64,000 nt of DNA from Erodium maritimum (taxonomy: Eukaryota > Streptophyta > Magnoliopsida > Geraniales > Geraniaceae), in contig OY997596.1 in assembly GCA_963921825.1 (NCBI GenBank), positions 1,679,001-1,743,000 on the forward strand. The letters are read 5' to 3'. This document shows, piece after piece, positions 43,642 to 54,063 of this stretch (position 1 is the stretch's first letter; each line of letters begins with the position of its first letter). Below the pieces are notes generated by a model. It saw only the letters and a program-made list of their open reading frames with translations. It was not told where the DNA came from and searched no databases. Both the position numbers and the translations under genes were made by a program.

Positions 43642-43861
43642 TCCATCGAATTCAGAGATGCTGCAACCTTAAAAGTATATAAAATAAACATGAGATCAGG
43701 TGTATTGATGGAATTGAAGTTTTCATTCATTTTGTATCATTTTGATGTGAGTTTATTTGTAATGTACCATATCGTTTTGTTTGATCTATATTTATCATGT
43801 ATTTGTTTTTGTTTGCATATAACTTATATAGTTACCTTTAACCTTTTTATTATTTTTCGAA

Positions 43862-44094
43862 GAGTTAATATCATAAAGCACCACACAGACATACACGTTT
43901 TTCAAATAACACATTAAGTTACGATTTTTTCATGTGGCACACCTATGAACCAACAAATTATCAAAGTTTGTTGATACATAAGTGTGCTACATGAAAAAAT
44001 CGTTGATACATAGTTGTGTCACATGAAAAAATTATAACTTAGTGTGTTATTTGAAAAACGTGTATATTTGTGTGATGCTTTATGATATTAATCC
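43862..44094. mobile_element. MITE, near-perfect long hairpin
   Basis: The arms GAGTTAATATCATAAAGCA and TGCTTTATGATATTAATCC mirror each other and continue through ACGTTTTTCAAATAACACA and GATTTTTTCATGTGGCACA. The element is a 233-bp hairpin with a short loop near 43965-43980. The flanks TTTTTCGAA and TTTTTAAAC give only a partial target match. Confidence 0.8.
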
Positions 44095-44724
44095 TTTTTA
44101 AACTTGTGTTTGAAAAATAACATGATTTTCCCTTTTTTCTCTATTCTATAAAGGCAGCCATGACTAAAATAAAATATGATTTGTATAGTTATTTAAAAAG
44201 GAAATTATATATGGTCAGACAAATTATAGAATTTTGTTTTTGGGAGTGTAAAAAGGGTCAAGACTAGGTTTTTTGTTATGTACACACTTTATTGCACCTT
44301 AGGTGCTCACATGATACTAGTTGAAGTCTATTACCAAATACCAAGTAAAGAAACACTTAAAAACAATAATTTCTTAAATTATCTTATTTTTTTAATTGAT
44401 TTCGTAAAATCGATTTAGATTAAATAAATAAATGATAACATCTTCTATAAAAATGGACCATGACCTTATTACACCTATATCCTTCAAAGAAGTGCTCACC
44501 TGATGAATTTTGGCATGTACAATTTTTCAAAGATAATCACACATTTTGAGGTAATTTTTTTAACTTATACTTTTTATGATTATAAAAAAGGTTTCAATTT
44601 TATTTTGTTTGGTTGTATTGTATAAAAATAATGATTTTATCTTTTAAACCTAAAAAATAAGTAAGAAAATAATAATCTAAATGTCACTTTCTCTTATTTA
44701 TTTTTCTTTGTTTGTACAATGAAC
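44095..44724. other. Intergenic, no gene seen
   Basis: Strongly AT-rich sequence between a MITE and the L1 insertion. I see no ORF, RNA gene or repeat unit that can be supported. Confidence 0.4.
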
Positions 44725-44744
44725 AAAAAATTCAAGCGTTGTGA

Positions 44745-46057
44745 GATCGTGACCGGTGAAATCAGAAGGAGAATTGGATCTGGAGAGGACACACGGATCC
44801 TTGGGTCGGCTTGGTTGTCTTCTGATTCAGGATTGGTTCAGGTAGAGTCGAATGACATTGAAAGCTGGTCAGTTGGTGATTTAATGGTGGGGAGCACAAG
44901 GAAGTGGAATGCGAATCTGGTCACTAGAATTTTTTATCCGATGGACGTGGTTAATATTTTACGGGTCCCTTTGAGTTCGAGTATGTCGGAGGATGGCTGG
45001 TACTGGAAAGGGACCCGAAATGGGCAATATAGTGTAAAGGAAGTGTAACGTGCCTTGCAGGTTGCAGGAGGGAGGTGGAACGATGCAAATAGGGACATCT
45101 TTTGGAAACACATATGGTCGTTGAAAGTTCCACCTAAGATCACACACTTTCTATGGCGGGGGATGCAAGGCTATATCCCTACGAATGAAAATCTGAGAAC
45201 TCGTAGGGTGGAGGTTGAACCGGAGTGTGTGGTTTGCGGAGTCGAGGAATCGTTTGTTCATGTGATGTTTGAGTGTTCGGTGGCGAGGGCGGTTTGGAGT
45301 AGATTTACTGGGATGCAGGGGTTGGTGGCAGTCACATTCCGGGAATGGCTGGAGAAAGGTTGAGGTGGACAGTGGGACTAAGGCATATTTGATTGCGGTG
45401 ACTTGCAAAGAGTTGTGGAAAGCTCGAAACCAACGAGTTTGGGAAGGGAAGAGCCCCACTGTGGAGGGAATTTATCGAGGGGCTCAACACTTATTGGCAG
45501 GATGGGTGGAGGCGTAGATACCGAGGGTGGCAGGCTCATTAGGGAAGAGGTTCGTAGGGATGGGTGGAGGAAGCCGGCCGTGGACAGGTGGAAAGTCAAT
45601 ATCGATGCTACTGTGTTCTCAGGGTTCGGGGGAGGTGGAGGGAGGATATATCGGGATGGGAGGGGTGTACATATGTTTCTCAGGTGTTGGGAATTGAAGG
45701 ACATCGAAGATCCAGAAGTCCTGGAGGCCTTGACGGTGCTGGAGGAGATCCAGACCCGAGCATTGGAGCACGAAGAGATTGAGTCAGATTGCTTGGGAGT
45801 TGTTCAGGCAATTAATAGTACCTTGTCTTTAATTACTCCTCTATGAGCTATCATTGATGATTGTAAGCAGGTTTTACGTGATTTAAATGATGGAAAAGTA
45901 GTCCATGTGAGGAGGATTGCTAACAGAGTAGTTGATGAGCTAGCCAGAAATGCCCGTGTTTGGGTCAGTAGGGTGTGGGATTGCAATGATTTGCCAAAAC
46001 CTATTGCTAGGTTACTGGCAATGGATTTGATTTAATAAAAATCTAGCACTTCCGTAA
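44745..46057 (+). mobile_element. 5'-truncated L1 LINE with perfect target duplication
   Basis: AATTCAAGCGTTGTGA occurs at both ends (the 20-bp repeats are 44725-44744 and 46058-46077, sharing the A run). The insert holds only the 3' part of ORF2. A zf-RVT domain spans about 44980-45360 (W.WKGTRNGQYSVK, IW.LKVPPKITHFLWR, CVVCG..ESFVHVMFEC). An RNase H domain spans about 45590-46035 (NIDATVFSG, IESDCLGVVQAI, VHVRRIANRVVDELAR). Several stops and frame changes break it. It ends in TAATAAAA...AAAAAAA. Confidence 0.88.
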
Positions 46058-46077
46058 AAAAAATTCAAGCGTTGTGA

Positions 46078-48200
46078 AGTTTTTTTAGCACATCAAAACG
46101 AGTTTTTTATTGATAGAAAATGGAAAGATCATAAAGACCATACATGCGTGTAAATAATTTAACCAGGATGAAATGCAACTTTGGTGACGGTCGGAGCACT
46201 GATCCTAAATCTAATAACTCGGATAGATCCAAGAAGAGTGTAGGGTGTCGTTCCCTATTCCAATTGTGCTGAGTACTAATGTCCCTTTCAGCTTTCTCTG
46301 TCTCGACTTGATCGATACTTGCGTGTCATACCAGGTGGTCAATGAGTATTCCAAGGAAAGGAGGAGGTTGGGAATCAGACCGAATCTGATTCATTGGGGT
46401 TGGGGCAAGGCTCCCTTGTGACACCCCGAGGTACCCTGGTCGGCTCATGGCGGCCCATAGGATAGTTGACCATACCTCACTCTTGTCCCCTCGGGACCAT
46501 CTACCATAGAAGTGTATGTGGAATCCATAGTGTTCTGGGTGGGGGTCTTAGAGCCATCCATCTCCGGAGATGAGATGTACCACCGAGGCTCCACCGGTCC
46601 CTAGGCTGGAAGGGGAGACCCCATTTTCCAAGAAGGGGATGGGTACCAATGAGGTTCTTCTCGGCTTGCCCTCGGGATAGGCTCGAGTGGCTACGTATTC
46701 TCTTGGTTCTTTTATCTCCCGATATCGGGGTAGTGATTTCTCCCAAGCTTCGTATGTTGGTAAGGGAGGGTATTTAGCGTCACCCAAAATTGCAGCAACA
46801 TAGTCGCCGTTCGTGATTCCCGATCAGGGTCATGTCCCTTTGATCCGGTTGTGGTCGATTCGAAGAAGGTGCGTTCATAATGTTGGATTGGACACCATTT
46901 GGAAGGGACACCTAAGTAGGACCAGCGATCCTGTGCGGGTTGTGATCTCGGATCGGGCGTCCGTTCTCGCGTGTCGTCGCACCGTACGCTGGCTCGGTCT
47001 TGCCTAGGACGGTACCTGTGAGCAACAAGATGATGGTAAGGATGGGGCAGGATCATAGTCATCGGGCGTGTCCTAATCGGGCCTCGTTTCCTTATCTCCA
47101 CGGCGGTAGTATTGGAGATCCAATGGGGACCAAGATCCTCTTTAGTGTCCACGTTAGTTTGACGACACGACGATAGGGTTCATGATTCTGATCAGTCAGG
47201 GTGGGAAACAAGGTGGTGGTACGTTATTTCATGTGGCAATAAGCGGCGGTCAATGCAGAGGGCATCAGAACCACCCAGTGAGATGATCTAGAAGCCCTAG
47301 TGGGCTGATCGGGACATGGGTTGGTGACAGACCGACATTCGTGACGTTGGAGCAAAGGTTGACGAGCGTGGTGATCAAGCATCCATGGTGGTTGATGGAT
47401 CAGAGAGGAGATAAAACTTGGTGTGGTCGGTGGAGGCAGAAATGATTTAGGAAGAAGAGAACTTTTTGAAAAAATTGAGAGGAACCCTAAGAAGAATAGT
47501 TTAAGCGACGCGAAGTTAGATTTTATTTTTTCACTTATTGTTTTTTAAAATTTGAAGATAATTTTTTTTGAAATAAATTTATACAAAAAATAATATATTC
47601 AATTTTTTACGATTATAGAAAACTATATAAACTATAAAACATAAATACTTGAACAAATCCTTAAATTTCTAGAACAATTTTTACATTGTTTTTTTATTTT
47701 ATAAAAAAGAATTATGTTTTTTTTATCGAAAATAAAGATATTATAACTTTAAAATGTTCGCAAAACTGCCAACACTTGAGTACAAAAATGAAACTACAAT
47801 GGAATTGAAAAAACATGAACTGAACATTAAATTTTCTCTTGAACATAGAAGTTGATTGGACAGGAGAACTGTGGTAGCATCCGTGGACACCGATACAACA
47901 TAAGCCAACCAAAGGGGCACTGATCGAGCAGATCTAGTGTGAATCTTTGTAGAGGTGGACCGATAACTCCCCCAGGATGTCAGCGTGCATCGTCCTCCCT
48001 TGACTGATACTGGTAGGGCTCCTAAACGCGGGAGTGCTGACCCCGAACTGGTAGGGAAGAACCTTGTCGGCTTTTGGTGGAATCGTTGCACCTTACATCC
48101 AGAGAGGCAGTAAAACCTGAAATATTATGAAGATATATATGACATGCATGATAAAAATTAAATTATTAGAGATCCAAAACAAGTAATACTTCGGAGATGG
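46078..48200. other. Unassigned, probably decayed retroelement sequence
   Basis: A G/C-rich stretch at about 46180-47510 with minus-strand frames of up to 146 residues shows no recognised domain. TTTTTTATTGATAGAAAATGG at about 46105 resembles a minus-oriented LINE tail. TGACACCCCG (about 46420) resembles the start of some Ty3/gypsy LTRs, but no matching end was found. A second possible minus tail lies at about 47718. No gene is supported. Confidence 0.3.
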
Positions 48201-48219
48201 AACAAAACTATGCTAGGGT

Positions 48220-51200
48220 TTTAAATGTGTCGCGTCGTTCTCTGCTACAATTTAGTCGTATATCGTCTTCCTAGTTTAATTTTGGTCAAATTTCTCTCCC
48301 GCCATGGAGTTTATCTCAAATCTCTGCCTCATCTACCTCGCCTCACACTAGACTGGAGGAGATTCCCTCACAAAGGAGCACCGAATCTCGAGCCTCTTCT
48401 TTGGTTAATTCTCGCCTTTCCATGAGGGTCTGATTAGCGACTCGCCACCAACCAGAATCCTCGTCCCTATCTCACTCAAGTGAGGACCGAACCCCTCTAG
48501 CACATCTCCCAAATCTCCCGATTCAGGCGACGCCGATACTCCACAGGCATCGCCATTGGGACGCAGGTCCAATGATCCTTCTATCGTCGCCTCGCCCACT
48601 GGAAAAGCTTGACATTCGCGTCTTGGCATGGAACTTACAGGGCATGACATCCCGGCTACATAAGCAGCACATGCGCCACATCCTACGGGATCATCGGCCA
48701 CACACCGCGTTCCATTTAGATACCTTGATCTCCGATCAGAAGTGTGCGTTGCTTTCTCGGTCAATGGGTTTTCATGATTATCTCTATGTTCCGTTCTCGA
48801 ATACCCTAAGGGGACTGACACTATTTTGGGCCTCGAGCATTGATGTGGTGTTCTGGATGTCAGATACGCACTATATTGACGTTGAGGTCTAGGCACCTGG
48901 CCATGAGGATTTGCGATTGACTAGGATCTATGGGGAGGCTCGTCGGGATAATAGGCACCGAATGTGGGATATGATTCGCCGGCTACACACACCAACGCGC
49001 CCAAATTGGATCCTCATTGGGGACTTCAATGGAATCCTAGACCCCGATGAAACAACTAGAGGAGACACCTATCCTCTGAGCCTCATTAAAGACTTCTACT
49101 ACATGGTTGATGATTTGGATTTGGTGGATGTCCCTATGATTGGACACCAATATACATGGTTCAGAAGACGGAACCACGATCGACGAGTACAATCTCGACT
49201 GGACATGGCTATGATTTCTAGCCCATACTACTAATCTCCCCCCGACCTGGACTTCTGTAACACTGGTACAACGAACTTAGATCATTGGCATGTCCTCCTC
49301 TTCTTAGCTCATAAGGTGCCATACCGGGGAGCTCCAAAGTTCAGGTTTCACTCGCAAGGGATACGGGACCCGAGGTGCGGACAGGTAATTCAAGAGAAGT
49401 AGGACAAACTCTCATCGAGGCCTATAACGGAGGTAATCTGTAAGGTAGGGGTAACACTGGATGACTGAGGGCGTCACCACTTCAGGAAGAATGGTAACCA
49501 TATTAAATAGTGGCAACGTCGTATCGCGGAGTTAAATGGGAGGATAGACAGAGATGGGGTACACAGGCACGAAGCCATACGAATTCAATATGAACGGGCC
49601 TTCAGTGAGTAAGAGGCGCTTTGGAGACAACGGGCGAAACAAAACTGTTTGACAAAAGGACATTGGAATATTAAATTATTTCAGGTTGCGTGTTCTTACC
49701 AGCGACGGTTTAACGCGGTAGTTGCCCTGAAGAATGCAACGGGAGAGCTGGTTACTTGGGTTACAGGCTAGAGATGGCAATGGGCTGGGTTTTATGATAC
49801 TCGTACCTGGCCCGATTTCCGTACTTATGACCCTAACCCGCCCGAGACTCAATAGTGGCCAGCTTGCTACCCGGCACCGGGTCGGGTATTACCCTACCCG
49901 CCCAATATAAGAGTTGTATATTTTTTCTTTCCAAGACACTATAATTTTATTTCACTACTCAATTTATATTAACAAATCATGTATATATAATGCGTAAAAG
50001 TTTCATATATTTATATAATCTCGTCATCTCGGACAAGTAAAACAAGTAACATCAAACCAAAACTAATCATTTCCAATTTTTTGTTTAGATGACTAATAAA
50101 CCAAAATCAAATCTAATTATCCATACATAACTAATCAAGTCTCCTCTACTTCTCATTTTCAATCATCAAACTAATCAATTGATTTGTCATTGTATATATA
50201 TATGGTAGAAACGTAAAAATTAACAAATAAATTTAGTTTTTATTTATTTATTTAGTAACCTATCGAGTCGAGTAGTACCAATCCCGATCCCAACCCGGGT
50301 CTGGTTAAAAGCCTAATCAAACTAACCCGTCCTCGGCACGTTTGAACAATGGGCCGGGTCTTGCCTGATTTTTTCGGGTTGGGCAGGTCGGGTCCGGGTA
50401 TTGTTTCCATCCTTAATACATGCATGATGGAACTGATTATGGACTATTTTGATCAGTTATTCTCAAGTATTCAACCGGACCTTGGGGACTTCCCCGTTCA
50501 CCTACCATGCTGGATTACTGCAACCAATAACACAACTCTTATGGCCCTAGGCTCGGCATTCGAAGTAAAAACCGCGATGTTCCAAATGGGTCCCGATAAG
50601 TCCCTAGTGTAAGATGGCCTGCATCCGAGATTTTACCAATATTACTGGTCATTGGTAGTTAAGGAAGTTATCCGATTTTTTCAGGATGTATTGGAGACAA
50701 AGGGGTTTGACCAAGACTTGAACGATACTTTCATCGTTCTCATACCCAAGAAGCCGGAGCCAGATGTGGTCACGGATCTGCGCGCGATCGCTCTCTGTAA
50801 TGTCATCTTTTTCATCCTATCCAAGGTCTTGGCTAATCGGTTACGCCTACTCCTACATAACGTCATATTTGAGACTCAAGGAGCATTTATACCAGGTTGG
50901 TGTATTCAAGATAATGTTCTTATAGCTTTTGAAGTTATTCACTTTCTTCGCAGAAAACGACAAGGTAATCTGGGTTTATGGCACTAAAGCTAGACATGAG
51001 TAAAGCGTATGATCGGGTGGAATGAGATTATCTACCGAGTATCATGACTCGGTTAGGCTTTTCGCCTAAATGGATTGAGTTGGTTTCCTGTTGCATGAAG
51101 TCGGTTTAGTATATAGTATCATCTAGGGGAAGGGAGACCCCCATAAATTTACTCCGTCTCATGGACTCTGCCAAGGGGACCCACTATCCCCGTATACCTT

Positions 51201-53283
51201 TCTCCTATGTATGAAAGGACTGTCCTTCTTATTACAACGAGCACGGGACGAGGGGTGCATTAGGTGTGTTCGAGATGCTAGAGGTGCTTCAAAAATATCC
51301 CATATGTTCTTCGCAGATGACTGCTATATATTTTGTAGAGCTACCGTATAGGACGCCACCCAAATCAGGGATATCCTCGGCATTTTTGGGAAACTCCCAG
51401 GTCAGGTACTTAACATCAAAAAATATTTTGTTCTCTTCAGTACAAACACGACTGAAGCCGTACGGCAGGAATATTGCTAGATCCTAGCTATTACAGAGAC
51501 GTCAACCACGTCCATGTATCTCGGGATCTGAATATGATAGGTCGGAACAGAAATGTTGTTATGGCTTATCTTGGTGACCGCATTGTCCAACGCATCCGCT
51601 CCTTGGATGGAAGCTTCTATCCCCGACAGGCAGAGAAGTCATGATCTGATCAGTTCTCACCTCTCTCCCAATTTATGTAATGTTTGTGTTCCGAGTACCA
51701 TACCAAATTGTATCCCTTATCCACATATCTTTAGCTTGGTTCTGGGGAAAGAGGGGGGGGGGGGGGGGGGGAGGGGGTAAATAAAACCAACCAATTATAT
51801 GGCAGGATTGGGATAAGTTGTGTATGCCTAAGGAGGTCGGTGGGATGATGTTTCGCCAATTGAAAGATGTTAATACGACCCTACTTGGGAAACAGGCGTG
51901 GAGCCTGATTCATCGGCCCCAATCTCTTATGGCCTGAGTTCTGCAAGCTCATTACTCCATTGCAATAGGTTTTCTCCAGGCTAACATAAGAGCCAATCCC
52001 AACTTCACGTGGGCTAGTATTTTCTCCACACAAAGTCTTATCCGGTAGGGTTTAAGGATTTCCATAAGGGACAGTCGGGATACACTAATTAAAGTTACAT
52101 CGTGGCTTTTAGGACCCATTTCAGAGATAACCTCCACCCGTCCGTCTTTGGTAGGTGCCCTGGTGGCAGGCTTAATGAATCCAAGGTCTCGATGCTGGGA
52201 TGAATTTTTAATATCTAGACTATTTGAGGTAGAGGAGAGAGATCATATCCTCCATCTTCCACTTTCTACTTTACGACCCAAAGACACTTGGTACTGGGTC
52301 TCTGAAAGGATAGAGTTGTACACCACGAAAGTCGGCTATATTATATTGACAGGAAAACCACATGTGGCTCGTCATAATACAACACTAGTGGCTTGGTCAG
52401 CTCTGTGGGATATCTCGGTGCCACCACGCCTCCGTGTCTTTTTGTGGAGATGTCTTACAGATATTTTGCAGGTAGCCATAAATCTAAATAAGCGGTACGT
52501 CCCGATTACACCGACTTACGAAATCTGTGGGAGAGCTTCAGAATCTATTGATCATCTTTTCTTGGGACGTGGCTTTACAAAAACATGCTGGACCCAGTTT
52601 GGAGGGATTCCCCCCCCCCCCACATGATCCTACCATGAGGTTTGTGTAGTGGTGGGAGGGCGCTGACACTACAAGACCGCGGAACAGGATTATCGATATT
52701 CTATACGTCCCTAGGGAAATCTGGAAGGCTCGAAATAAGTTGGAATGTGTGTGTGGGGGGGGGGGGGGGACGACCCCGGTAGCCCTAAGGGTGATATCTG
52801 CGACTAAAGCTCATCTCACGACATGGCGTGAGGAAGGTGCCACTATTGAACATACCCAACAACACCCCTTATATGTCCAGTTTGGTAGACTCGACCACCT
52901 CTAGGGGCTGTGACTATAAATATAGATGAAGCAATTTTTCAGGAGACCAACAATCAACCTAGGGCCTAATAGCCCCGGGATGCGGAGGGGTGGTCTGTCT
53001 GGCAGACAATGGTCTCCTGCCTTGTTTTTGGTCGCCGATTATGGTCGAGGCTTGTGCCTTCGTAACAACACTTCGAAATACGCTTAGTCTAGGGACGAGC
53101 CCGTTCATCATTCACTCGGATGCTCAAGGCCTTATAAACATGATCATGAAAAGAGAGCCTCCAGCGTCTTCGGTTGGAACCATCATACGAGATATCCGTC
53201 TTATGCTTTCTCACAACGAGAGGATTACTCTTCAATTTGTAAAAAGAATTGCGAACAGAGCTTTCCACTGACTAATAAAAAAA
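48220..53283 (+). mobile_element. Long decayed L1 LINE (endonuclease, RT, zf-RVT, RNase H)
   Basis: Domains in order: an APE-type endonuclease from about 48607 (VLAWNLQG, GDFNGILDPDE, SRLDMAM, LDHWH); reverse transcriptase from about 50690 (FIVLIPKK, LRAIALCN, KLDMSKAYDRVE, LCQGDPLSPY, and the catalytic FFADD at 51307-51321); zf-RVT at about 52260-52600; and RNase H at about 52910-53270 (INIDEAIF, HSDAQGLI). It ends in ACTAATAAAAAAA. Many stops, frameshifts, a MITE (49769-50415) and three G/C homopolymers make it inactive. No ORF1 gag-like part was recognised. Confidence 0.85.
49769..50415. mobile_element. hAT-like MITE inserted in the L1
   Basis: The left end TAGAGATGGCAATGGG and right end CCATCCTTA form short inverted termini, with CCCGACCCG-type words just inside both ends. 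Flanks TTACAGGC (49761-49768) and ATACATGC (50416-50423) match at 6 of 8 positions, in line with the 8-bp duplication of hAT elements. This end type is widespread in plant genomes. The 647-bp interior is AT-rich and non-coding. Confidence 0.7.
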
Positions 53284-53768
53284 ACTCGTTCAACGCATGT
53301 TCTTCAGTGATTAGGAACACTCCTTGATGCACTACAATGTATTGTTACTTCTGAGATCTAATAATATTCGTAATTTTTAGTCAAAAAATAATTGAAGTAT
53401 TAAAAAGACCTCGACTCGAAATTACAAGTTAAATTAGAATAACATTCTTTCTTATTAATCAGATAATGGCAAAACCGTAATTTAACCGGACAAAAAAGAG
53501 GGGGAGAGAAAGGCCAGACGTGACGTCATCGCGACAGCTACACGCACTAGTACTCTCTCACTGATTCAGTGGCAAAACTCGTAATTTCTCCCAAATCCCA
53601 GCCCCTTACTCTCTTCCGCCTCTGTATAATGTGGCGCACTTTAGCAGTCCGCAACACAAGCTCACAGAGTAGAGAAAAAAAACAGAGCCTCGCGCCACCG
53701 AGTTAGAAACTCGCTCTCCGACTCACCTCCACTCTCTCTCGACCTCGCCGCTTCGATTTCTACCCGAA
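53284..53768 (+). promoter_or_regulatory. Promoter and early 5' leader of the LHW-type gene
   Basis: It contains the palindrome TGACGTCA at 53521-53528 (a bZIP/TGA-type element) and a weak TATA-like TGTATAAT at about 53622. C/T-rich leader sequence follows (CTCACCTCCACTCTCTCTCGACC, about 53723-53745). The transcription start cannot be fixed from sequence alone. The decayed L1 ends immediately upstream, so the promoter is compact. Confidence 0.5.
53521..53528. promoter_or_regulatory. TGACGTCA palindrome
   Basis: A perfect bZIP/CRE-type palindrome about 540 bp upstream of the LHW-type start codon. This is the bZIP recognition core; use in this promoter is untested. Confidence 0.45.
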
Positions 53769-53819
53769 ATGGAGCTAATCGCAGCTATCTACAAGGTCCG
53801 AGCCTCTGGTATAGTGTAG
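53769..53819 (+). CDS. Upstream ORF 1 in the LHW-type leader (16 residues)
   Basis: ATG at 53769 opens a 17-codon frame, stop included (MELIAAIYKVRASGIV), 245 bp before the main start. As I remember it, the Arabidopsis LHW clade is listed as carrying conserved-peptide upstream ORFs (CPuORF6-8 group), which makes this a plausible translational control peptide. I could not compare sequences. An AAGGT inside it could also be a splice donor. Confidence 0.5.
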   Translation: MELIAAIYKVRASGIV

Positions 53820-53874
53820 GTTCCTTCTGGGTCTTTCGTTTTTTCTGTCTCCGATCGCTTCGAGTTCCTTCGAG

Positions 53875-53979
53875 ATGGGTTTCCGGAAAATGGTCGCCGG
53901 AAACTTGGATCCGGAGAGGAAGAGCAGCGGAGGACTGAGGACCAAGCAAGCTGGGAGAGGGTCGTGCCGCGGAAGTTAG
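53875..53979 (+). CDS. Upstream ORF 2 in the LHW-type leader (34 residues)
   Basis: ATG at 53875 opens a 34-residue basic, Gly/Arg/Lys-rich frame ending at TAG 53977-53979, 84 bp before the main ATG. If the leader is unspliced, this ORF would also delay or lower main-ORF translation. There is no recognised peptide family. Confidence 0.35.
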   Translation: MGFRKMVAGNLDPERKSSGGLRTKQAGRGSCRGS

Positions 53980-54063
53980 TCGCCGGAGCTGAGCCGTTGA
54001 TTTAATCTCTCAATCAGGTTTCTACATTCTTGTTGTTTCGAGCTTCCTCTCGCCGCCGCAGCG

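Noticed and set aside
46420-46430. TGACACCCCG as the start of an LTR
   Set aside because: No matching terminus, primer site or second copy was found.
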